From positions 1 to 37,083 of the forward strand of contig JACQCA010000053.1 in assembly GCA_016201865.1 (NCBI GenBank): a DNA stretch of 37,083 nt, read 5' to 3'. Below the pieces are notes generated by a model that was given only the letters and a program-made list of their open reading frames with translations, did not search any database and was not told where the DNA came from. Shown one piece after another: positions 31,695 to 37,083 of this stretch. Within the stretch, counting starts at the first letter, position 1. Each line of letters starts with the position of its first letter. Both the position numbers and the translations under genes were made by a program. Origin of the DNA: Nitrospirota bacterium (GTDB lineage Bacteria > Nitrospirota > Nitrospiria > JACQBZ01).

Positions 31695-32951
31695 TTACGT
31701 CGCCCGGTCTAAAAGCGCTCGTCTCAGCAGATCCAATGCGTGCTGAGAAGCGCGCAGCTTGATCGCCGCACGATCTCCGGAAAATCGCGCGAAGGTGGTC
31801 CGCGCCTCGCGGCCGTCATCCAGTCCGAAAAAGACGCTGCCCACCGGCTTTTCCGGCGTCGCGCCACCGGGTCCCGCAATCCCGGTCACGGCCAGGCCGA
31901 AGTCGGTTCCGGCCCGTCGTCGGACCCCCTGGGCCATCGCACCGACCACGGGCGCGCTGACGGCGCCGTTCGCTTCAATCAGCTCCGGCAGCACGCCCAG
32001 CACCTCGACCTTGGCCCGGTTACTATAACACACCTCGACCCGGTCGAGATAGTCCGAGCTTCCCGGAACATTCGTCAGCCGGTGGCCGATCAATCCGCCG
32101 GTGCAGGACTCGGCCACGGCCAGTTTCCGGCGGTGTTCCTTCAACAACCGGCCTACAACCGCTTCCATCTCTTCCGGCCCCTTGGCATAAAGAACATCCG
32201 CCAGCCGCTCTTCCACTTTCTGGAGCAGGTCCTTCAGAAGGAGAGCGACCTCTTCTTTGCTTCTTCCGGTTCCCAGGATCCGGACATCCACCCCGGCGGC
32301 CTTCGCCGTCATTCCGATCCGAACCTGGCGGTGGCCGATCATCAAATCGGCCAGCCGTTCATTCACGACCGATTCCATCAGACCATAGGTTCGGAACTGA
32401 TGTAACTCGTTCCAGCGACGGGATGGAAACCGTTGTTCCAAGAACGGTCGGACGGTCGCCTCAAACATCGAACGCATCTCGTGCGGAACACCGGGAAGAC
32501 AGATCAGGTGGCTGTTTTCCCAGTGAAGGATGAATCCCGGCGCGCTCCCGACCGGATTCGGGATCACGGTGGACCGGGCCGGCATCAGCGCCTGTCGCGC
32601 GTTTTGAGCTGGCATCTCCATCTGACGTTCCGCAAAACGTTTGCGCAGCCGCTCGAGCAACTTTTCCTGAAGGATCAGGCGGCGGCCGGTGATTTGGCTG
32701 ACGACCTTCTTCGTAAGGTCATCCTCCGTCGGCCCCAGCCCGCCCGTGATCAATACCACCGACGCGCGGGCGGCGGCCGGTCGGATCGCCTCGGCGATCA
32801 TGCGTTCATCATCGCCGACGACCCCCTTATGGGTCGGCTCGAATCCGAGCTCGATCAATCGATCCGCGAGATAAACCGAGTTGGTCTCGGTCACCCCGTC
32901 CCACAAGAATTCCGAGCCGGTTGCCACGATCTCCGCCTTTAATGTTTTCAT
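31695..32951 (-). CDS. cinA: CinA-family nicotinamide mononucleotide deamidase-like protein
   Basis: A two-domain CinA protein of 418 residues. The N-terminal molybdopterin-binding-like domain (about 1-170) starts KAEIVATGSEFLWD, with ITGGLGPTEDDLT and LPGVPHEMRSM; the C-terminal domain (about 255-415) has VAESCTGGLIGHRLTNVPGSS and LAVTGIAGPGGATPEKPVG, the deamidase (PncC) signature. Known members recycle NMN and have ADP-ribose pyrophosphatase activity; the competence link is limited to some species. The start at 32951 overlaps the pgpA stop as ATGA, which favours it over an upstream frame extension of nine codons. Confidence 0.95.
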   Translation of the reverse strand: MKTLKAEIVATGSEFLWDGVTETNSVYLADRLIELGFEPTHKGVVGDDERMIAEAIRPAAARASVVLITGGLGPTEDDLTKKVVSQITGRRLILQEKLLERLRKRFAERQMEMPAQNARQALMPARSTVIPNPVGSAPGFILHWENSHLICLPGVPHEMRSMFEATVRPFLEQRFPSRRWNELHQFRTYGLMESVVNERLADLMIGHRQVRIGMTAKAAGVDVRILGTGRSKEEVALLLKDLLQKVEERLADVLYAKGPEEMEAVVGRLLKEHRRKLAVAESCTGGLIGHRLTNVPGSSDYLDRVEVCYSNRAKVEVLGVLPELIEANGAVSAPVVGAMAQGVRRRAGTDFGLAVTGIAGPGGATPEKPVGSVFFGLDDGREARTTFARFSGDRAAIKLRASQHALDLLRRALLDRAT

Positions 32952-33520
32952 GTCGCACTCAAAACGATCTTCATGCACTGCAAGATTAGATTGGCATACA
33001 GCGCGGCCACGGTGTCATCGAGCATAATCCCCCACCCGCCGACGATGTTCCGTTCGATCCAGCCCGCCGGAAACGGTTTGATGACATCCAAGACGCGAAA
33101 CAGGATGAAACCGCCGATGAGATACCCTGCGGCCGATGGAAGAAGGAAACCGACCACCAACATGCCGGCGATCTCATCGATCACGATCCGCCGGCTGTCC
33201 TTTTCACCCGTGGCGCGTTCAACCCGATCGGCCGAATAGACGCCGACCGCAAAGACCGCCAGCGCGACGGCGATATAAAGGATCAGCGAACGGTTGTGAA
33301 TGAGGAAGACAAGCACCAGTCCCACGAGGCTTCCGGCGGTGCCGGGAGCCGCGGGAGCATAGCCGGCGCCGAAGCCGGTGGCCACCCAATGAGTCCATCG
33401 AGGCAAATAGATACCTGCGGAAAAGCCCGCGACGCTTTTCAAGAACAAGAGGGGGAGGCTCCATTCCGCCTTAGGCGGGTGGAGGGGGCGACGCGAGCCC
33501 CTGTAAACTCGATCGCGCAT
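32948..33520 (-). CDS. pgpA: Phosphatidylglycerophosphatase A
   Basis: PgpA dephosphorylates phosphatidylglycerophosphate to phosphatidylglycerol in the inner membrane. The 190-residue protein has the family motifs ATGFGAGYAPAAPGTAGSL, DSRRIVIDEIAGML and FRVLDVIKPFPAGWIER, with about four hydrophobic segments. The N-terminal 30 codons (RGSRRPLHPPKAEWSLPLL) are encoded by copy 2 of a dispersed repeat, so the true start could be a TTG after it (near 33448); 33520 is kept because a strong promoter lies 25 bases upstream and leaves an 18-base leader. First gene of pgpA-cinA-thpR. Confidence 0.9.
   Translation of the reverse strand: MRDRVYRGSRRPLHPPKAEWSLPLLFLKSVAGFSAGIYLPRWTHWVATGFGAGYAPAAPGTAGSLVGLVLVFLIHNRSLILYIAVALAVFAVGVYSADRVERATGEKDSRRIVIDEIAGMLVVGFLLPSAAGYLIGGFILFRVLDVIKPFPAGWIERNIVGGWGIMLDDTVAALYANLILQCMKIVLSAT
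33448..33501. repeat. Structured dispersed repeat, copy 2
   Basis: On the minus strand this 54-bp element starts GGGGCTCGCGTCGCCCCCTC and ends ATGGAGCCTCCCCCTCT. The outer arms equal copy 1 (23002-23053) apart from one base, but the inner stem is CCGCC-TAA-GGCGG where copy 1 has CTGGC-AGA-GCCAG. Both versions are self-complementary. It lies inside the 5' end of the pgpA reading frame. Confidence 0.75.
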
Positions 33521-33544
33521 GCTCTCTGTTTTAAAATTGATCGC

Positions 33545-33573
33545 ATTCTAACACCCGCTCAAGAGGGTGTCAA
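33545..33573 (-). promoter_or_regulatory. strong sigma70-type promoter of pgpA-cinA-thpR with overlapping inverted repeat
   Basis: Minus strand TTGACA (33573-33568), a 17-base spacer and TAGAAT (33550-33545). The spacer and part of the -35 form ACACCC-N8-GGGTGT (33551-33570), a good place for a repressor to bind. The region 33574-33781 further upstream shows no gene or recognisable RNA. Confidence 0.75.
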
Positions 33574-33781
33574 GAAAACGGCCGCGACCTTACGCGCAAC
33601 CGTTCTCCTTTGCCGTCCGACCCATCGCCCTTCCTTCCGTCACGCATCAAACGCGATTCGTCTCGAGCTTTTTCCTCGTCGGAAAATCGGCCCGATCGTT
33701 CTTCCATCGGCGTTCGCCATCGCAAACCGGCGTGGATTGATCGGCCCAATGAAAATTTTTAGAACTTTTTCTACTTTTTCC

Positions 33782-33809
33782 TTGACAAACGAAAAATTTC
33801 AGATATATT
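33782..33809 (+). promoter_or_regulatory. promoter of the polyamine operon
   Basis: TTGACA (33782-33787), a 16-base spacer and TATATT (33804-33809). The predicted leader to the speD start is about 155 bases and contains a short hairpin (CGACG/CGTCG at 33885-33899) and an unused-looking strong ribosome-binding sequence GGGAGGTGA at 33905-33913. Confidence 0.6.
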
Positions 33810-33971
33810 TACAATTAAATGATGTTGACGTGAACGTTTCTCTTTCGCGTCCATCGAACAAAAACGCAGAACGGATTTTCACCACGACGGGCCGCGTCGC
33901 GGTAGGGAGGTGAGAGCGATTCCAAACATCTCACAGAGACCATTCACCCGTAACGAAAGGGGGCAAATAGA

Positions 33972-34403
33972 TTGCACGCACTCGGGAGGCATTTGCTGTT
34001 GGAGTTGAAGGTCTGTAACTCCAAGGTATTAAATGATCTGAAAAAGGTTCAAGAGATCATGGTCTCAGCGGCAAAGGAAGCCAAAGCCACCATCGTTGAG
34101 ATCTCCTTCCACAAGTTCAGTCCTTTCGGTATCAGCGGTGTCGTCGTAATCGCCGAGTCCCACATTTCGATTCACACTTGGCCCGAATACGGATACGCCG
34201 CCATCGACATCTTCACCTGCGGCGATGTTCTTCAGCCGGAAACGGCCGCGTCCCACCTGATCGAAAAGTTTCAGTCGAAAGACCCTTCCATCGTCGAACT
34301 CAAACGCGGCCTCTTCCTCCGCGGCGATGTCAAGCTTCCTCACAAACCGATGAAAGAGGTCGTGGACTATGCCCGAACCAAAGAGTTACAAATGGTTCCT
34401 TGA
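33972..34403 (+). CDS. speD: S-adenosylmethionine decarboxylase proenzyme, TTG start
   Basis: SpeD makes decarboxylated AdoMet, the aminopropyl donor for polyamine synthesis, and self-cleaves to form a pyruvoyl cofactor. The 143-residue protein has the cleavage site Glu62-Ser63 in AESHISIHTWPEYG, plus His68 and Cys83 (DIFTCGD), all at the positions known from the bacterial class-1b enzymes. The start is TTG: an in-frame TAA at 33951 excludes upstream starts, GGGGG stands 8 bases before, and the product begins MHALGRHLLLEL as in homologues. The gene overlaps speE by 35 bases. Confidence 0.96.
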   Translation: MHALGRHLLLELKVCNSKVLNDLKKVQEIMVSAAKEAKATIVEISFHKFSPFGISGVVVIAESHISIHTWPEYGYAAIDIFTCGDVLQPETAASHLIEKFQSKDPSIVELKRGLFLRGDVKLPHKPMKEVVDYARTKELQMVP

Positions 34404-35289
34404 TTTTCTCACGCCCAACGAAGGCCACATGCACGGCGTGGAGACGATCCTCTACGCCAAGCAGACGAAGTTTCAACAGATGGAAATCATGGTCACCCGG
34501 AACTACGGGCGATGTCTCGTCCTGGACGGCAAGATGCAGTCCAGCGAATACGACGAGTTCATCTATCACGAGGCCCTGGTTCATCCGGCCCTGCTCACGC
34601 ATCCCAATCAGAAAAAGGTGTTCATCGTGGGGGGCGGCGAAGGCGCCACCCTCCGCGAGATCCTCCGGCACAAATCGGTCGAGCATGTCCTGATGGTCGA
34701 CATCGATCAGGAGGTCGTGGAGTCCTGCAAAAAATATCTGCCGGAGTGGCACCGGGGTTCGTTCGACGATCCGCGGGTGGAGCTGGAGTATCGGGACGCC
34801 CGAAAATATTTGGAGGAGACGAAGGACGTCTACGATATCATCATCATCGACATCTCGGAGCCGGTGGAAGAAGGTCCGGCCTATCTCCTCTACACGAAAG
34901 AATTCTACCAGATCGTGATGAACCGTCTGAGCAAGAACGGGCTCATCTCCCTTCAGGCCGGAACCACGGCCCTGACGGCGCTGCTCTGTTTCTCCGCGGT
35001 CTATCAGACCTTGAAGTCGGTCTTTCCGATCGTGCGGCCGTATCAGGCGATCATCCCTTGCTTCGGACTGCCGTGGGGATTCGCGCTTGCCTCAAAACAA
35101 TTGGACCCGCAGTCGCTCTCACAGGAAGAAGTCAATAAACAGATCGCCGAGCGTCTCACAGGCGAACTCCAGTACTACAACGGCGAGATTCATCACGGAC
35201 AGTTTCTCTTGCCCAAGCATATCCGGCAGCATGCCGAGCGCGAGACTCGGATTATCGAGGACAACCATCCGCTGTTTACGTACACCTGA
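34369..35289 (+). CDS. speE: Aminopropyltransferase, spermidine/thermospermine synthase family
   Basis: A 306-residue polyamine aminopropyltransferase that transfers the aminopropyl group from decarboxylated AdoMet to an amine or agmatine acceptor. The dcAdoMet-binding motif is VGGGEGATLRE (87-97), the MQSSEYDEFIYHEALVHPA block (56-74) is present, and the catalytic Asp161 is in IIDISEPVEEGPAYLLYTKEFY. That last segment, and the GELQYYNG...ERETRIIEDN ending, resemble plant ACL5 thermospermine synthases and thermophile SpeE proteins more than E. coli SpeE. The product may thus be spermidine, aminopropylagmatine or a longer polyamine. The 5' end overlaps speD. Confidence 0.92.
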   Translation: MPEPKSYKWFLDFLTPNEGHMHGVETILYAKQTKFQQMEIMVTRNYGRCLVLDGKMQSSEYDEFIYHEALVHPALLTHPNQKKVFIVGGGEGATLREILRHKSVEHVLMVDIDQEVVESCKKYLPEWHRGSFDDPRVELEYRDARKYLEETKDVYDIIIIDISEPVEEGPAYLLYTKEFYQIVMNRLSKNGLISLQAGTTALTALLCFSAVYQTLKSVFPIVRPYQAIIPCFGLPWGFALASKQLDPQSLSQEEVNKQIAERLTGELQYYNGEIHHGQFLLPKHIRQHAERETRIIEDNHPLFTYT

Positions 35290-35309
35290 GCCGAGCAAGA
35301 TCGTCTCTC

Positions 35310-36794
35310 ATGGACCCGGACGACCAATTTAGAACCCCGCTCTTCGACGCGATGGTCGCCCTGGCCGAATCGCGGAAGGTCTCGTTTCACACCCCCGGCC
35401 ATAAAAGCGGAAAAGGCATCTCGACCCGTTTTCGGAAATTTGTCGGGCCGAAGATCTTTTCGATCGACCTCACCACGCTGGACGAGGTGGACTCGCTTCA
35501 CAAACCGCGCGGCGTGATCAAAGAGGCCCAGGAGCTGGCGGCCCGCGCGTACGGCGCCGATCGGTCCTACTTCCTGGTCAACGGAACGACCGGCGGCAAC
35601 CATGCCATGATCCTGGCGGCCTGCAATCCGGGCGATGCGATCCTCGTGGCCCGCAACGCGCACAAATCGGTGATCGCGGGCGCCATTTTGAGCGGGGCCC
35701 AGCCCGTTTTTTTCAGGCCGACCATCGACGCGCGGCTCAAGCTCACGCGCAACGTCACTTTTGAAGAGACCCGGACGGCCATTGACGCTCATCCCGAGGC
35801 CAAAGTGATCTTTCTGACCAGCCCCAATTATTACGGGCTCTGCGCCGATCTGGAGCGGATTATCCCGTATGCTCATGACCGCGGGCTGATTGTTCTGGTG
35901 GACGAGGCTCACGGACCACATCTACGGTTTCACCGGGACCTTCCCCGTTCGGCCGTCGAGATCGGCGCCGACCTCTGCGTTCAGAGCACCCATAAGATCA
36001 TCGGCGGGATGACACAGGCCTCGATGCTCCACGCCCGGGCCGGCCGGATCGATTTTCCAATGCTGAGGAATGTTCTCCGCTTCGTCCAGACCACCAGCCC
36101 GTCCTACATCCTCATGGCCTCGCTGGACCTCGCGCGGATGCAGATGGCGACCGAGGGAGAGAAGCTCCTGACCAAGGCGATTCAACTCTCGCAGGAGGCG
36201 CGGGCCCGTATCAATAAGATCCCGGGACTGTTCTGCTTCGGCGAAGAACAGGCCGGCCCGTTTGACATGACAAAGCTCACGATCACGGTCACGGCCCTGG
36301 GCCTTCCCGGCTACCAGGTCTCCCGCCTCTTAAACAGCCGGTTCAACATCCAGGTCGAGATGGCGGATGCATTTCATATCCTCGTGATCGTCAGCATCGG
36401 CGACCGGAAAGACGACCTCAACAAGCTGGTCGAGGCGCTTCGGGAGATCGCGGCCGAGCATGTCGGAAAATCATCGGTCGCCGAGATACCCGACATCGAG
36501 GTCTTGAATTTCGAAAACGAGTCGAAGGCCACGCCGCGCGAGGCCTTCTTCGCCGACCACCATTATATTGCCATGGATGACGCCGCGGATGAGATCAGTT
36601 CCGAGATCGTCACGGTCTACCCGCCCGGCGTCCCGGTCCTCGTTCCGGGAGAACGAATCTCGAAAGAAACGATCGACTATCTGAAGCGCTCGCTGAAGTT
36701 GGGCGGCACCGTGGACGGCCTGGATGAGACCAACCAATCCATCGGCGTCGTGAAGCGCGGTTCGCTTCCTACTCCCGGCTCCCGTTCTTTCTAA
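35310..36794 (+). CDS. speA: PLP-dependent Orn/Lys/Arg decarboxylase, SpeA (arginine decarboxylase) type
   Basis: A 494-residue fold-type I decarboxylase of the short Bacillus SpeA kind. The N-terminal [12 protein letters not shown] motif, the PLP-phosphate site NGTTGGNH (91-98), Asp198 ([10 protein letters not shown]) and the Schiff-base Lys229 ([12 protein letters not shown]) are all present. The C-terminal third has the [21 protein letters not shown] motif ([17 protein letters not shown]). Most proteins of this form decarboxylate arginine to agmatine, which fits the neighbouring speD and speE; lysine or ornithine activity cannot be ruled out. It starts 20 bases after speE; no agmatinase or agmatine deiminase is visible in the window. 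Confidence 0.92.
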   Translation: MDPDDQFRTPLFDAMVALAESRKVSFHTPGHKSGKGISTRFRKFVGPKIFSIDLTTLDEVDSLHKPRGVIKEAQELAARAYGADRSYFLVNGTTGGNHAMILAACNPGDAILVARNAHKSVIAGAILSGAQPVFFRPTIDARLKLTRNVTFEETRTAIDAHPEAKVIFLTSPNYYGLCADLERIIPYAHDRGLIVLVDEAHGPHLRFHRDLPRSAVEIGADLCVQSTHKIIGGMTQASMLHARAGRIDFPMLRNVLRFVQTTSPSYILMASLDLARMQMATEGEKLLTKAIQLSQEARARINKIPGLFCFGEEQAGPFDMTKLTITVTALGLPGYQVSRLLNSRFNIQVEMADAFHILVIVSIGDRKDDLNKLVEALREIAAEHVGKSSVAEIPDIEVLNFENESKATPREAFFADHHYIAMDDAADEISSEIVTVYPPGVPVLVPGERISKETIDYLKRSLKLGGTVDGLDETNQSIGVVKRGSLPTPGSRSF

Positions 36795-36838
36795 AGACCG
36801 CTTCCCTCTCCTTGCTTTGCATCGGATCACCCGATACA

Positions 36839-37083
36839 ATGTCCCGCATGTCATCACCGATTGAACAGGTTCGTGAACATCTTTCATCGGCCCGGGGCGT
36901 GACGGTCCTCACCGGGGCCGGGATCTCGGCCGACAGCGGCATTCCGACCTTTCGAGGCCCCGAAGGTTTGTGGCGGAACTTCAAAGCCGAGGATCTGGCC
37001 ACGCCGGAGGCCTTCGCGCGAAACCCTGCACTCGTCTGGGAGTGGTACAACTGGCGGCGGGAGTTGCTGGCCACAAAAGAACC
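36839..37083 (+). CDS. Sir2-family NAD-dependent protein deacylase (cut by window edge)
   Basis: The first 81 or so residues of a Sir2 (CobB-type) deacylase, truncated by the right edge. After [17 protein letters not shown] come the NAD-binding motif [18 protein letters not shown] and the PEGLWRN segment, both diagnostic, followed by the helical [18 protein letters not shown] part. Two in-frame ATGs (36839 and 36848) are possible starts and neither has a strong ribosome-binding site. The gene lies 44 bases downstream of speA on the same strand and may be read through from it. The catalytic His and zinc-binding Cys residues lie outside the window. Confidence 0.93.
   Translation, partial: MSRMSSPIEQVREHLSSARGVTVLTGAGISADSGIPTFRGPEGLWRNFKAEDLATPEAFARNPALVWEWYNWRRELLATKE

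Noticed and set aside
33296-33913. Plus-strand frame of about 200 codons across the pgpA-speD gap
   Set aside because: It is antisense to pgpA in its first part, runs through the pgpA and speD promoters, and shows no domain.
33919-34008. 29-codon frame with an ATT start after GGGAGGTGA in the speD leader
   Set aside because: ATT starts are very rare and the encoded peptide resembles nothing known; kept only as a remark in the leader finding.
36820-36836. Short hairpin ATCGG/CCGAT after speA
   Set aside because: Only five base pairs and no U-run; not convincing as a terminator.

Overview
The window looks like chromosome from a diderm (Gram-negative-type) bacterium of moderately high GC, probably Nitrospirota-like or from a deltaproteobacterial lineage. 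This is inferred from TolC-type efflux, Tat and lipoprotein signals, a type IV pilus ATPase, the pgpA-cinA-thpR-recA neighbourhood and general protein flavour; the assignment is tentative. No tRNA, rRNA, CRISPR array, transposase or phage gene was seen. Both edges cut genes: ruvB on the left and a Sir2 deacylase on the right.

Layout. 1-2625: Holliday-junction operon yebC-ruvC-ruvA-ruvB (minus) behind a clear sigma70-type promoter. 2675-3288: a divergent MazEF-type toxin-antitoxin pair. 3367-8387 (minus): proC, an aldehyde dehydrogenase, a DedA membrane protein, an MFS carrier and methylglyoxal synthase. 8399-12923 (minus): a complete TolC/MacA/MacB-type tripartite efflux operon, whose promoter is nearly identical to that of proC. 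13131-22983 (minus): an accessory region rich in exported proteins. 22999-26865: a very large BTAD/ATPase/TPR transcriptional regulator. 26931-28217 (plus): hisS with a promoter that predicts a leaderless mRNA. 28231-33573 (minus): pgpA-cinA-thpR, then recA-pilT-recX. 33782-36794 (plus): polyamine operon speD-speE-speA. 36839-end: Sir2.

The most interesting part is 13131-21456. It contains an OmpR-type response regulator and histidine kinase, a secreted methionine-rich protein, an exported MsrA, a half-length MsrB-like protein overlapping msrA, a 40-residue secreted Met-rich peptide gene overlapping a thioredoxin-like protein, and a three-gene molybdenum oxidoreductase module (cytochrome b, Tat-lipoprotein sulfite-oxidase-fold subunit, signal-less MsrP-like subunit). 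The composition parallels the known MrpX/YedYZ idea, in which a periplasmic Met-rich peptide soaks up reactive chlorine or oxygen species and is repaired by methionine sulfoxide reductases. Here several repair routes are gathered around one two-component system, and two of the secreted-protein genes share a duplicated 44-bp promoter element with a 20-bp near-operator palindrome. The functional link is inference.

Other notable structure: a two-copy dispersed repeat whose inner hairpin stem differs between copies but stays complementary (23002-23053 and 33448-33501), each copy lying inside the end of an open reading frame; a frameshifted DUF4242-like gene; and a spermidine synthase homologue with thermospermine-synthase-like (ACL5-like) motifs.
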